64,000 nt of DNA from Diadophis punctatus similis (Eukaryota > Chordata > Lepidosauria > Squamata > Dipsadidae): the NCBI GenBank assembly GCA_023053685.1, contig JALIGW010000001.1, positions 156,388,547 to 156,452,546 on the forward strand, written 5' to 3'. Shown in pieces: positions 46,180 through 58,734 of this stretch; position 1 is the first letter of the stretch; each line of letters begins with the position of its first letter. Position numbers and translations under genes: made by a program. The notes below the pieces were generated by a model, which saw nothing but the letters and a program-made list of their open reading frames with translations, did not search any database and was not told the DNA's origin.

Positions 46180-47930
46180 CTTGCATGATAGTGTGGGGCT
46201 TAACTGCTTTCATTTTAAGTTCCTATAACCATAAGATGCTGTGATAAATCCATGTGGGAAATTAAAGTAATAGCTACAGTCAGCTGATTCAATGCTGATC
46301 ATAGAAAAATGATTGAGAAATTCAAGATAAGTAAGAGTTAGGATATATATTTATGAGGGGTTCTAGTGGGGTGATCAGTGCTGATGTATCCTTAGAATGC
46401 CAACTGTTAATATTTGTCTGATTCCATATTCTTAGTGAAAGAAAGCATCGACCACTATATTCAATTGCATTATCCCTGCTGCTTCAGTTCCCCTGTAAAT
46501 AACTTACTATAAAGATACCGGTAGTTAGGAAAAGGTATGCACAAATCCAGATATGACTTTGATAAAAAAATGGTTAGTGGGGATATAAATGAGGCTGGAC
46601 AGGATGCATTTTTCAGGTGTGTCAAAAATATCTCATTTGTTTGGCAAACTTGCTTTCTACAATTCAGAGGTCCCAAATTTTTCATTATGCAGTGATTAAG
46701 TGACAACTGTAAAAAGACAGCTAGAAAAAAGCTTTTGGAATGAGGGAAAGGGGAGAGAATTGAACTGTGGAGGGGAGAAGCTGGTCCCCCTCCCCAGCTA
46801 CACCCTCCTTCATCAGATGTTATTACTTGATGGAGAAAGGCAGGCATGAGAAATTAGGCATACTGATTACTTAAGGGCATTTGCCTATTTTAGTCCTCTT
46901 CCAGTACAATCTAAAAGAGAGGTAACATTGCAATGCAGGCATCAAAAATTTCTTTTGAAGCTGAAATTAGCAACATAAGGCTGCCTTCTTTTCGTTATCG
47001 ATGGGATAACCTTCCCCTGAGGAAGGAACTACTTTTGCTCTGGATAAACACTCTGAGTTAAAGCTTGTTTGCATCACCTAATTACCTTCATTTGTTTATC
47101 TTTCCTAATTTTCTCTTTGGCCTCTCACGGCAGTGAAACACATTATATTCAAAGAAATCAGCCAGAATCCTGAGGGAACCATGGAAGGCATGATTTCATG
47201 ATACGAGGAATCTGCCGAGGATGGAAAACACCTGAGATTAAATAAGAAATAATTTTGTTCTACGTGCTCCTCAACTGCTCACTGTGCTGTTTCACTGAGG
47301 CCAACACTTCTTGTTGGGGCCTTTTCATGTCAGGGACCAATTGCCCTTGGTGATTAGAACAGTTCTTTGATAGATTCCTCAGTAAAACTGCCAACTAGAC
47401 AAGGTACATGGTTTAAAATGTGATGTTTTTAACTCTGTCCACTGCCGTGAGTCTTTTTGTTTTGGCAGCCTTATAAGTCTTAATAATACTAATTCTAATA
47501 ACAGCAAATTGAAGTTGAAAGGATTTGGAAGGAAAACAAAATCAATGATAATGCCAAAAGAAATCGGAGCTTCTGGAGCCATATCAAAGGGATTCACCAA
47601 TTATTTGGAAGTTTTAAATTTATTGGTCTTGACACTACTGACTTAGCATTTTTTTAAAAAAAATCTTGTAAATCTCTTACATATTTCAAAGATAACACCT
47701 AGGCTCTTAGACCCTGCATTTTCAGAAAAAAAACTAAAAAGCCTAATCTAAAATATCTGATATTTGTTGAATGATCAGATGTTATTGCTACTAATAACAC
47801 AATTATTATCCTGGATGGCAGAGAATTATAGTGATGCACTTCATAAAATGCCCAGTCCAATTCATTTGCTTATTTAAATTTCTACACTACTGCAAACAAC
47901 TGGGATCCAAACTTTTGGGACATTTTATTT
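46180..47930. other. Unique DNA, no gene seen
   Basis: Frames up to 125 codons (46470-46847 minus) have no recognisable family. 46920-47240 has non-repetitive texture that could be conserved. Nothing firmer can be said. Confidence 0.3.
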
Positions 47931-47935
47931 CCATT

Positions 47936-48145
47936 GGATGTCGGATGGATATCCCAAAGGTGCATCTAAAAAGCAACCTTACTTTCTTGGCTTTTTCTTT
48001 TTGAAAATGTTTTGCTTTTCACTCAGAAGCTTCTTGGATGAAAAGCAAAATATTTTCAAAGGAAAAAAAACCAAGGAAGTCCAGTTGCCTTTTTTGAAAA
48101 AGCACCTTTGGGGCAACCATGACCTGGATGATTGAGAATCCTCAT
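47936..48145. repeat. Diverged copy of the palindromic repeat at 20590-20752
   Basis: It shares CCCAAAGGTGC, GAAGCTTCTTGGATGAAAAGC, GTCCAGTTGCC and AAAAAGCACCTTTGGGG, then GACCTGGATGATTGAGAATC, the complement of the left flank of the other copy. Its arms are much less perfect than in the other copy. Confidence 0.7.
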
Positions 48146-48149
48146 AGAC

Positions 48150-49200
48150 ATGTCAGATGGATCTTTTCTCAGAACAGGTTCCTAACAATCTGTGTTCATT
48201 CTCTTCTGGCTGTGAAATAATCCCATTTGTTCTAACGAATCCCTTCTTTCCTTCCACTGTTCCAATCTGTTTGGGAAATAATCCTCTACATTGAAGAATA
48301 TCTCTATTTCAAGCACCCATTCACCAATGAGTCATGGGTTAAGGATTGCATTACTGTATGTAACAAATGTAAGTTGGGTCTGGTATGCAAAGGAGGGGAG
48401 AAGATGGAAATTTTGTGCCTCTTGTGACACCATCTGCCCACATGCCATTTACATAGCTACTTGATACAATAACGTCTGTGATCAGCCTAACCTGTACCCT
48501 GTTTCTTTTCATGACTTAGAGGAAGCTTCTGCCTAATCAAATCTTCCCTAATAAGCAATATTGCCAACACTGGTGAGACAGCTGCATACAATGCTTGACA
48601 TAGGGACAATAGATTGTTCGTTGGATGGCATTAATTGACGTATCCATCCCCACAGCCTCTACTTACATGGCAACAATGAATCTTTTTGGCCCGGCATGCC
48701 AGATTGAAAATTGAATTTGCGAAATCAAACTGTAGTTATCTCCATGCCTTGATGTCCTCCCAGGTGAGCTACTGAGCTTCATGCTAATAACTTCTAAAGC
48801 AAGCAAACTTTAGCTAATTATGTGCTAGCTTATTCTCCCTTGCTAAATTTTGGCAGGTTGTTTCTGTAAATTATGAAAAATAAATGTGAAATATGCAGAT
48901 GTCTTTTGTTTAAAGCAGATGTTTGGTCCTCTTTGCCAGAATCTAATCAGCTGCTTCCCTTGAGTTTCTTCCTCTTCTCCGTTTCCCCCCCTTCCCCTAT
49001 GTTGTCCAAAAGCTGCTGGAAAATTGGGGGCTGTAAGTTAACAACAATAGAGCTCTGTTGTACAAACAATACGCCTCCTTGATATTGGAATTGAGGCATA
49101 ATGAGCTGCATTCAACATAGGGTTTTGCCCAGTAATAATCCATATAACCTTGAGAGAAAGCCATATTAAGGCCACTGGTCAAAAGCAAGAACAATCCCCA
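48150..49200. other. Unassigned DNA
   Basis: No gene, RNA or repeat recognised. Confidence 0.3.
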
Positions 49201-49207
49201 TGTCACT

Positions 49208-49225
49208 CTGTGTGTGTGTGTGTGT

Positions 49226-49258
<33 letters not shown>

Positions 49259-49264
49259 CGCACG
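49208..49264. repeat. (GT)n microsatellite
   Basis: About 27 GT units ending in GCGCACGCGCAC. Confidence 0.95.
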
Positions 49265-49536
49265 CGCACATTCTCTCCAGGAGCTGGCCACGGAAATGTT
49301 CTCCTCTGAATACTTTTCTCCTATAGTTAGGCTGAGATCAAGTTTACCTATGCTTCAATAATGGTGGAGATGAGAATGTCAATACCTGTACCTTTTCTTA
49401 TCCTTCAGAGTGATAAATGTCTTTCTTCTCCAAAACAAAAAGAGGGGTCATGAACTATGTTTACTTGCCATCCCTTTGCATCTCAACTTTTTTGTTTTAT
49501 CATTTAGAAGCAATTGCACTTGCTGTAAACATAGAT

Positions 49537-50180
49537 TACCATATTTTTCAGAGTATAAGACACACCAGAGTATAAGACACACCTTAGTTTTTGGGGAGGA
49601 AAATAGGGGGGGGGGATCTGCCTACCAGGTATTCATCTGGCTAGTGTCCTTAGTCTGGTCAGCTTCAGCACATTATTTTATCCCCTGGTTAGGGCTGAAA
49701 AAAAACTTTTTCGGAAGGAGTAATGAAAGTAGCAATGAAAACAAGCCTGCAAAGACTTAGGCCTGGAAAAAAACTTCTTCGGAGGGAGTAGCGATGAAAA
49801 AATCCTGCAAGCCGGGAAGATTAGGGCTGAAAAAACCTTTTTTGGAGGGAGTAGCAATGGTGATGGTGAATATATTTTTAACCTTTTGTACATTTTTAAT
49901 TGCTGCTTTTAACTGTTGTTTATTATTAGTGTTCTCGTATAATTGCTGTACGCCACCCTGAGTCCCTCGGGAGTAGGGCGGCATAGAAGAACCAATAATA
50001 AATAAATAAATAAATAAAACAAGCCTGCAGGCCGGGAAGAGCTGGGAAGATCGTTAGCACCTCGTTAGGGCTGGGAAAAAAGCTTCAAAAAAGCTACATT
50101 CGGAGTATAAGACGTACCCAAATTTTCAGCCTCTTTTAGGGAGGGGGAAAGGTGTGTCTTATACTCCGAAAAATACGGTA
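49537..50180. mobile_element. Palindromic MITE, copy 1, interrupted by a LINE tail
   Basis: Ends TACCATATTTTTCAGAGTAT and ATACTCCGAAAAATACGGTA are inverted repeats flanked by TA. The interior holds the family's TTTTTGGGGAGGAAAATAGG block and GGGCTGGAAAAAA sub-repeats. A LINE-like tail (about 49860-50018, ending in ATAAATAAATAAATAA, with GGGCGGCATAGAAG) interrupts it within AGCAATG/AAAACAAGCC. No coding capacity. Confidence 0.8.
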
Positions 50181-50189
50181 TATACCTAA

Positions 50190-51890
50190 CAATTAAATTG
50201 TACGTATTGTATTTTTTTTTTAAAAAAAATGCTACTACAGACATGCCCCCAGACATGGTTGAATCCCAAGACACATTGGGTAGCTCTGGTCCCAATCAAA
50301 TAAGAAGAATTTAATTTAGATATTTATGGGCAGAAAGACAAATTATGACAATTTCCCTCCTGTTCCCACCCCAAAATACACAGACACATACCCACACTAG
50401 GTTTTTAATTTTCCAAAATAAGAAAAATGCCAGGATGGGGACTGGATGAGGGATGAAAATGAACTGAACAGCTTGTAGTTCTATTTTTTTTTAAAGTTTG
50501 GGATATGGTTTGCAAGAATTTTCAACTCCTTGTGCTTTTCAAAAATATGTTCCGCACTCTATTGTGCTTTGATCTTTGTTAGTTCTGTCTTATTTGAGCA
50601 AAACAATTGGAAGAACTTGGTGGAAATGTTTCTTTTTGAATTCCCTAAAGGCAAGTACTGATAACTGTTGCTCCTTAAATATTTGATTTCATTGAGTTGA
50701 ATGTTCAACCTTTGGTCTAATGTTGGTCATCTAGTTAAGGCCAATGTCTACTGAATGTTAATCTATAGCCTAAAAACTTTGCAAAAGAGCATAAAAATCT
50801 GAGTATGTTTTCACTCAGTGTTCAGCCAAGTTTGATCAAAGTTTGTTTTTACTACAAAACTGTTTGTGCAAATTTCTCTTGATCTTTTTTTTTCAAAAGG
50901 TGGCATATGTACATCTTTGATTACTTAAAAATGTTCAAATCAGAATACATTTGCCTGAGCAATTTTAGATAGTTAACCTTTGACAAAGTTCTTTCTATGG
51001 TAATTGGAAAGTACATATATGAATAAAAGATAAGTTGTGACATTCATTGAATTACAAGAACAGCTTACAATTTAGTGAATATTGTAGTTTCCATATTTTT
51101 ATACCACTAAAAAATTCTAACAGCAGGCCAGAAAAACCTCAATTTTCATTTGAATTTAACATATGTATCAATTTTATTAGTTTTACTCTTCCTGTTTTTT
51201 GGAAAACATTCCATTTTTCCTCTTTTACTCAAGTGTTGTTAACATTTCATACCAGGAATTTATATTTCCTACGCCAGTAGTGCTTCCTGTACCAGAAAAC
51301 AAAAAAAAAGAAAAGAAAAGCTTTCCGTATAATGAAAATTTGTACTTCATTGGGAATAACTTGAACTGTAACAATAAGTGCAAATTATGATCCTGGGAGT
51401 CTCCTACTCTACAACAGTGCCCAATGCCAATAAACTCAGGGTATAAAGCACACAAGCATATGGATGGAATATGGTCTGAATGGCATGACTGTGTTCCTTG
51501 AGCTGTAATGAATGTGTCCCAAGGTTCAATTGTACATCTGCTTGCGGAGCATTGATTATGAACAAGAAAATGCAATGTTTAAAGCTTTGCTCTGTATTGT
51601 ATTATAATGGGCTTTGCTCTCTTCAGTCAGGGGCTGCAGTATGTTGGATAGGCTGAAAGAGCAGGAGCTGTCTGTCGAATCAGAGAATGTACCTATCGCT
51701 TGTTGATCTCACAAGCTTATAGGTGTAAGGGGGCAAAGACGGATAAGTATACCTGTCTTTTATTAACCATACTATGTAGCACCTTCCAATCAGCTCAGCT
51801 GTGGAGAATGTGAGGGAGGGAATGTCAACCAATGTATCCTGTGATCTGTAAGAGTTCTGTTGCTATGTGAAAAAAAGCATGGAGACCCAT
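50190..51890. other. AT-rich DNA, no gene seen
   Basis: Frames up to 116 codons (51225-51575 minus) have no recognised similarity. No clear repeat family. Confidence 0.3.
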
Positions 51891-51902
51891 GGTATAATAA
51901 CA

Positions 51903-51973
51903 CGTTTGTTTGTTTGTTTGTTTGTTTGTTTGTTTGTTTGTTTGTTTGTTTGTTTGTTTGTTTGTTTGTTTGT

Positions 51974-52012
<39 letters not shown>

Positions 52013-52016
52013 TTTG
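51903..52016. repeat. (TTTG)n-(TTTA)n array
   Basis: About 17 TTTG and 10 TTTA units. The MITE copy 2 is inserted at its right edge, and TTTA units resume after it (52789-52846). Confidence 0.97.
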
Positions 52017-52789
52017 CCGTATTTTTCGGAGTATAAGACGCACCAGAGTATAAGACGCACCTTAGTTTTTGGGGAGGAAAATAGGGGAAAACAATCTGCC
52101 TACCAGGTATTCATCTGGCTAGCATCCTTAGTCTGGTCAGCTTCAGCACATAATTTTATCCCCTGGTTAGGACTTAAAAAAACCTTCTTCTGAGAGAGTA
52201 ACAATGAAAGAGCCTGCAAGCCAGTAAGGGCTGGGAAGATAGTTAGCACCTGGTTAGGGCTAAAAAAAACTTATTCGGAGCAGCTGCAGCACATTATTTT
52301 ATCTCCTGGTTAGGACTTAAAAAAACCTTCTGAGAGAATAACAATGAAAGAGCCTGCAAGCCAGTAAGAGCTGGGAAGATCGTTAGCACCTGGTTAGGGC
52401 TAGAAAACAACTTCTTTGGAGCAAGTAGAGCAATGAAAAAAAAACCTGCAAAGACTTAGGGCTGGAAAACATTCTTCTGAGAGAGTAACAATGAAAGAGC
52501 CTGCAAGCCAGTAAGAGCTGGGAAGATCGTTAGCACCTGGTTAGGGCTGGAAAAAACCTTCTTTGGAGCAAGTAGAGCAATGAAAAAAAACCTGCAAAGA
52601 CTTAGGGCTGGAAAAACATTCTTTGGAGAGAGTAACAATGAAAAAGCCTGCAAGGTAAGAGCTGGGAAGATCTGTTAGCACCTAGTTAGGGCTGGAAAAA
52701 AAGCTACATTCGAAGTATAAGATGCACCCAAATTTTCAGCCACTTTTAGGGAGGAAAAAGGTGCGTCTTATACTCAGAAAAATACGGTA
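52017..52789. mobile_element. Palindromic MITE, copy 2, with expanded internal repeats
   Basis: Ends CCGTATTTTTCGGAGTATAA and TTATACTCAGAAAAATACGG are inverted. The interior contains repeated cassettes built from GAGAGTAACAATGAAAGAGCC, AGAGCTGGGAAGATCGTTAG and CACCTGGTTAGGGCT (starting about 52190, 52330, 52490 and 52620). It has more cassettes than copy 3. The left flank is TG and the right flank TA, within a TTTA/TTTG array. Confidence 0.85.
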
Positions 52790-52846
52790 TTTATTTATTT
52801 ATTTATTCATTCATTCATTTATGTTTTTGTTTGTTTGTTTGTTTAT
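52789..52846. repeat. (TTTA)n / (TTCA)n / (TTTG)n run
   Basis: Short tetranucleotide runs continuing the array that hosts MITE copy 2. Confidence 0.9.
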
Positions 52847-53274
52847 TGATAATTTAACTCACATGCAGGTGACTCCAGGCAGTTTATAATATTAAAAATC
52901 CACAATGTAACAACCATAAAATGCCACCCCATATGCAGTGGTGTCCCTCAGTTCCCAGAATTTTCTACTCTGTTACTCTGAAATCTTCACTCAATTAAGT
53001 TTTTTCCCCCTCATGGAGGGTTATAAATCAATAGAAATGGAACCTGCCATTAAGCACCCTTGGATTTCAATGCAAGAAAGAACCTGTGTACCTCTGAACA
53101 TTTTAGATGGAATCCCACTCAGGAGCAAGAGGTTTTGTATATATGGTGAACAATTACAAGATGATTTCAAATTTCATTCAGGGCAATACTTTGATTCACC
53201 TCAAAATGAAGGTTGTGGGAAGAAAGGCTGTGGATAGTGTAATTCTATCATTTAGTCACCAGGTGACCCTAAAC

Positions 53275-53442
53275 CAGTGGTGGATTGCTCCTGGTTCTGA
53301 CCGGTTCTTAGAACTGGTAGCGCCGGTGGTGGAAAGCTCTGCCCACCCACCAGCAATGTTTCTGTGCATGCGCAGAAGTGTCTCACGTGAGGGAGAGAGC
53401 ACGCACACGAACGGTGGCAAATTAATTTACAACCCACCACTG
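53275..53442 (+). mobile_element. hAT-like MITE with 8-bp target duplication
   Basis: Ends CAGTGGTGGATTG and CAACCCACCACTG are inverted repeats of hAT type. Flanks CCCTAAAC (53267-53274) and TCCTAAAC (53443-53450) match in seven of eight bases. Length 168 bp and non-coding. Confidence 0.82.
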
Positions 53443-53493
53443 TCCTAAACCTAGAAATATCTCGTTAAAATCATAGGTTCCTATCTTAAAGAA

Positions 53494-53513
53494 ATGAATA
53501 GATATAGATAGAT

Positions 53514-53612
<99 letters not shown>

Positions 53613-53631
53613 GATAGATAGATAGATAGAT
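53494..53631. repeat. (GATA)n array, Bkm type
   Basis: About 33 GATA units with two GATGATA interruptions. Together with 37749-37971 this is the second Bkm-type array in the window. Confidence 0.97.
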
Positions 53632-54088
53632 CTTGTTTAAGAGAAGGGGGTACATTTCTTTCCAGTTTCCTGACAAGGGTATCCTGTAAGCTTCAATGCA
53701 TTTGTCCCATGATACTAATAAATATAATAATGATGCAATTCATGACTTGTGTGCCATGTTTAATCCTAAATTCTGAAATTATTATTTGATATGGTGCCAG
53801 CCTCTGTTTCGTTTTTCTTTTGAAAAATAGCAATCTTTGTCTCATCTTATTATCTATTTATTTACAGTGTCCTCCTAGTTATACTAACATGGAGCTATAT
53901 AATACAAAGTCCTACCAGATTTATGGACTGGAAAAGAAAACACAAGTTTTGGTTTTTTGCTTTCTTTCCTCTCCTTTTTCTTTCCCATTCCATCTCTCAA
54001 TAAAGAAACTTAACCCACATCTGACCTGCCCTAGACTGGAGTGGCTGAAGATGCTGTTTCTTCTGTTATACCTTTGATGTGCCTAGTA

Positions 54089-54471
54089 CAGTGATGGCGA
54101 ACCTATGGCACGCGTGCCACAGGTGGCACGCGAAGCCATATCTGCCGGCACGTGAGCTGCTGCCATAGCTCAGCTCCATCGTGCATGTGCGCACCGGCCA
54201 GCTGATTTGTGGCGCTGGGAGGGCATTTTAGGCTTCCGGAGGGCCTCCTGGGGGGCATTTTTGGCCTCCCCAGGCTCCAAGGAAGCTTCTGGAGCCTGGG
54301 GAGGGCGAAAAACGGGCCTACCGGGCCCACCGGAAGTTGAGAAATGGACCATTTCCGGCCTCCAGAGGACCTCTGCGGGCATTGAATTATGGGTGTGGGC
54401 ACTCGCATGCACGTGATAGCGCGTGCACACATGCTTTCGGCACCCAAGGGAAAAAAGGTTCGCCATCACTG
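54089..54471 (+). mobile_element. hAT-like non-autonomous element, perfect 8-bp target duplication
   Basis: Ends CAGTGATGGCGAACCT and AGGTTCGCCATCACTG are near-perfect inverted repeats. GCCTAGTA flanks both sides exactly (54081-54088 and 54472-54479). The 383-bp interior is GC- and CpG-rich; open frames there on both strands are compositional. Perfect flanks imply a fairly recent insertion. Confidence 0.93.
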
Positions 54472-54489
54472 GCCTAGTACAGAAGATCC

Positions 54490-56890
54490 CCCCCTCCTTC
54501 CTCCAGTGTTCCAGTGTGAGAGAAGCTGAAACCTACAGAGTTGTTATGGGGAGAAAGCTACTCGCAGATGGGCTGTTCCCCCATCTACAATATTTCTTTT
54601 TTGAGTTCTTAGAGAAATTCAATATAGGCCGAACCTTCTGGCTAGAATCCCAAGCATCATAAAATTCTAGGCACCAAGGCTATCACATTATTTTGCCCAT
54701 TTACTGGGCTGCCTATCAAATTTTTGGGGGGGAAAACAAACAAAAAACCAAAACCTGTTGCACTGTTCTATTCTGGCATGTCTAGGTAGAATGATGTGAC
54801 AAATTACCATACTTTCAGTTTTTAAAGCTGCATTTGACGAAAAGACACATACATACACACAGAGAGAAACACCAACTCTGACAAACACACAGATATACAC
54901 ATACACACAGCTTACTTGCTTTTATTGCTGAAAGAGATTCAAATCCTACTTTCTGGACATTGTTAACTATACTTTCAGTTGAATCTTTCTAAATGAATTT
55001 CACACAGAGTTTAAACATGACAATGTTTACTAAACACTCTAAAGGTGTTTTTTTTTAAATCACAAGGTTTGCAGTTATGTTAAAATAGAAACCCCATGGT
55101 TCTTTCTTGGGAGTAAATCCTACTGGGTATAGTGGGTGTTACATTTGAGTAGACATGCCCAGGTTTGCATTGGAAGTCTCTGTTGACAGTGAACATCTTT
55201 TGTTTTCTAAAGACCATTCCTGTACAAATGCATTATTCTGTTAAGCCAGACAGAGGAAGATATAGGCAATATGGACAGATGGACAGCAAGCTGCTACAAA
55301 GCCTGGAGCATTCAGCCTAGCCCAACGGGTTTTCCACGATCCTGTTCAGAGCCTTAAGAATTCAGTCAACTGCTCATGACTTATTTTTAGCAGCTTCCTT
55401 CTTTCTCTTTCTTCTCTAGTTCAAACTGTTTGCTACTCCTTGCACACCTCCACCAAGTGTCATTTGCAAAGGATGATCAACACAAACAAACCTCCTAGAA
55501 ATATGAACACCTCTCTAGACCCAGCATTTCTTAACTGAATATAGTTTTCTATTAATCCAGAGTAAATATTAAGGTGGTTCCTAATTTCAGTATGAATGTT
55601 ATATAATAATGAAGATTTTAACAAATGCAGAATAGTGTAGGTTTCTTGGGTTCCTTAGAACACTGTTAAAAGTTTCCCGAACACTACCGGTATACATAAA
55701 AATGATAAACCTAGCAAACCAAAACATTTGTGGTTTAAGTATTAAGATCAATATACAATGTTAATATAATATAGAACTGCAGACACATTTTAGCTTAATT
55801 TGTTCTAGGCATCAGCTTAATGATCCCCACTTAGGAACCCCTCCTTTATATACGTATATGGACTACATTCATATCCTTAGTCTTCATCCCTCTTCTGTAA
55901 AATGGGCATAATTGTTACCCATGAACAATCATAGGAAAATGTTGCATATTACAGAAGGAATGGTCTCTTAATTCCCTGTAAAAAAGCTAAACAAAGGACT
56001 GTTTCATTTAATTCACTGGAATTGAGCCCCCTGTACATGTACTTACAAGGGTACTGACAGAACCATTTTATGCATGTTTGCACAGAGGTGAATCCTACTC
56101 AATCCTACACAATTAAATCCTACTCCTTTATCATGGAGAAAGATGGTAATAATTTGCTCTTAATAACTTGGACTCTAAAATAGTCTAATAATGATATATG
56201 TTAAATATATATGTTAAATTTTTAGAATGTGTTTAAAAGGTTTTAAATAACGAGGAGTTAAAGAACTAGAGAAATTCTGAATTTATAATCTGTTAGTATA
56301 TTCTAATTTTATGCTTATTGAATATTATACCCTGTGCTTTTTCTGGGAAGTCGGGGGGGGGGGAGGATGGGGGGAAGGGGAGAGGGTTGGGGGGAAGGGG
56401 GGGAGAAAAAGAGAAAAATGTTTGTACTTTGTACTAATAAAACTTTTTGAATAAAAAATAAAAAAAATAACTTGGACTCTGGTAAGAAAATATTCAATTC
56501 AAAGAAACTAGGGTGGGCAGGAAGGAATATGCAATCTAAGCATGGTGCTAATCCTTCAATAAAAATAAGAGCATTGCTTTATACTAATAGTGTTTTGTTT
56601 TCTATCTGGAATAGTACAGTAACTCTAACTCTGGCAGAAAGATTTCAGAAAGAGGCTAAAAAGGACAGATAGCAGCTGTGGTATTATTATTAACCATATA
56701 TTATTTACTTGCTCTATATATTGTGTTTTAGGAATTCAAGGACATATATGGTTTTCTTTCTTCATTATATGTATTAATTCTCTCAACAAAGTTATGTAGT
56801 AAGATGTCTGAGACATACTTAGTACACATATTTCACCAAGTCATGGCTTGGTGAAGTCAGGGTTTATTTATTCAATCACTGTAGGCTGGG
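54490..56890. other. Unassigned AT-rich DNA
   Basis: No gene recognised. A G-rich tract (56350-56410) is followed by AATAAAACTTTTTGAATAAAAAATAAAAAAAT; this looks like the 3' end and A-rich tail of an unidentified retroposed sequence. Confidence 0.35.
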
Positions 56891-56896
56891 TAAGTA

Positions 56897-57373
56897 CCGT
56901 ATTTTTCGGAGTATAAGACGCACCGGAATATAAGACGCACCTTAGTTTTTGGGGAGGAAAATAGGGGAAAACAATCTGCCTACCAGGTATTCATCTGGCT
57001 AGCATCCTTAGTCTGGTCAGCTTAGCACATTATTTTATCCCCTGGTTAGGACTTAAAAAAACCTTCTTCTGAGAGAATAACAATGAAAGAGCCTGTAAGA
57101 GCTGGGAAGATAGTTAGCATCTGGTTAGGGCTAGAAAAAAACTTATTCAGAGCAAGTAGAGCAATGAAAAAAAATTCTGCAAAGACTTAGGGCTGGAAAA
57201 ACATTCTTTGGAGAGAGTAACAATGAAAAAGCCTGCAAGGTAAGAGCTGGGAAGATCTGTTAGCACCTAGTTAGGGCTGGAAAAAAAAGCTACATTCGAA
57301 GTATAAGACGCACCCAAATTTTCAGCCACTTTTAGGGAGGAATAAGGTGCGTCTTATACTCCGAAAAATACGG
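56897..57373. mobile_element. Palindromic MITE, copy 3
   Basis: Best preserved copy. Ends CCGTATTTTTCGGAGTATAA and TTATACTCCGAAAAATACGG are perfect inverted repeats flanked by TA on both sides. It has fewer internal cassettes than copy 2 (477 bp versus 773 bp). Non-coding. Confidence 0.88.
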
Positions 57374-57379
57374 TATATC

Positions 57380-57660
57380 ATACTATTCTGCAAATTGCAT
57401 TGGCTAGAGATATTGTGTCTAGATTGCAAAAAATGGAACAAGGTCAAAATAAGCCAATAAACACAGAAAGCTCTAACTCTTTGCTCCCTCTTCTAATGAT
57501 CCTGATTTTTCCATTCCAGATATTGGAGACCTAACCTCAGTTAAAGTCAAATAAATTCCCTTTGACCTAGAACTTCCTTTCTTTTTAAAGCAATGTTTAT
57601 GAACAATAATACTAATAATCTATAGGAATTTTTTAAACCAGGTGATGTTGATAATCATGC
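57380..57660. other. Unassigned DNA
   Basis: No feature recognised between the MITE and the polypyrimidine tract. Confidence 0.3.
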
Positions 57661-57662
57661 AG

Positions 57663-57666
57663 TTTC

Positions 57667-57749
<83 letters not shown>

Positions 57750-57867
57750 CTCTTTCTCTCTCTCTCTCTCTTTTTCTTTCTTTTTTCTTTCTTTCTCCTT
57801 TTTTATTTCTCTCCCTCCCTCCCTCCCTCCCTCCTCCCTCCCTCCCTCCCTCCCTCCCTCCCTCCCT

Positions 57868-57947
<80 letters not shown>

Positions 57948-57992
57948 TCCCTCCCTCCCTCCCTCCCTCCCTCCCTCCCCCTCCCCCCTCTC
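57663..57992. repeat. 330-bp polypyrimidine tract (TTTC)n/(CCCT)n
   Basis: Alternating blocks of TTTC, CT, CCCT, TTTC and CCCT with only rare purines near 57804-57806. The strand asymmetry is extreme. It generates spurious Phe-Leu-Ser and Lys-Glu-Arg frames. Confidence 0.97.
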
Positions 57993-58153
57993 CTTTCTTT
58001 TTCTTATTAACTGTGAAGTAGTATATCACTATATCTTGTTTGAGGTTGAATAAAAAAGCTAAGAATGTTCCATTTATATCCTCCTTTTCTGGCATAGCCA
58101 TAGAAAAATGAGTGGGTAAAGAAATACATTAAAATGTGGTTTTGATAAAATGG

Positions 58154-58156
<3 letters not shown>

Positions 58157-58219
<63 letters not shown>
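58157..58219. repeat. (GT)n microsatellite
   Basis: About 31 GT units. Confidence 0.97.
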
Positions 58220-58221
<2 letters not shown>

Positions 58222-58224
58222 CCT

Positions 58225-58728
58225 GAAATGATGATGTAATGCCATTTGCTATTTTAATAGGACTTATTTTAGGGACATACCTAGCAGTTATAAGAGATTT
58301 AAAAGGAAAGGCCTGGTTTTAGTATTTTGCATTAGAAATCCAGTCATCTGGGAATTGCCTGGTCACTCCAGGGACTGGTAATTGGATACAGACCCTTTCA
58401 CCTCTAGGTCACAGATTAGGGTTTGTTACAGGTCAGCTGTGCCTGGAAGTTGTTACCATGCCACAGATGTTCCAAGGCCTATGAGAAACAAGGTAGTTGT
58501 CTCTGCTCATTTCCTAGTTAGCAGGTGTCTCTATTATAAAGCAGAACAGATTCGAGGGGGGTGATAATGCAAAGCCTTTGGTGGCTAAAAAAGGAGGCTC
58601 TGCTAGTTACAGAGGGCAAAACGCAGCTTGTAGATTGTGTGATGGTGGATTGCTCAATATTAATGAAAGTGTGAAACATGGAAAATGTAAGGCTATATTT
58701 TCAAATGGAGAATATTGTCCTGGAATGT
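58225..58728. other. Unassigned DNA
   Basis: No gene or repeat family recognised; a 60-codon frame at 58382-58564 has no similarity I recognise. Confidence 0.3.
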
Positions 58729-58734
58729 AGTTAC

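Noticed and set aside
54103..54447. Minus frame of 114 codons and neighbours
   Set aside because: They lie entirely within the GC-rich hAT element at 54089-54471; compositional.
57642..58101. Frames in both directions of 122 and 148 codons
   Set aside because: Translation of the polypyrimidine tract.
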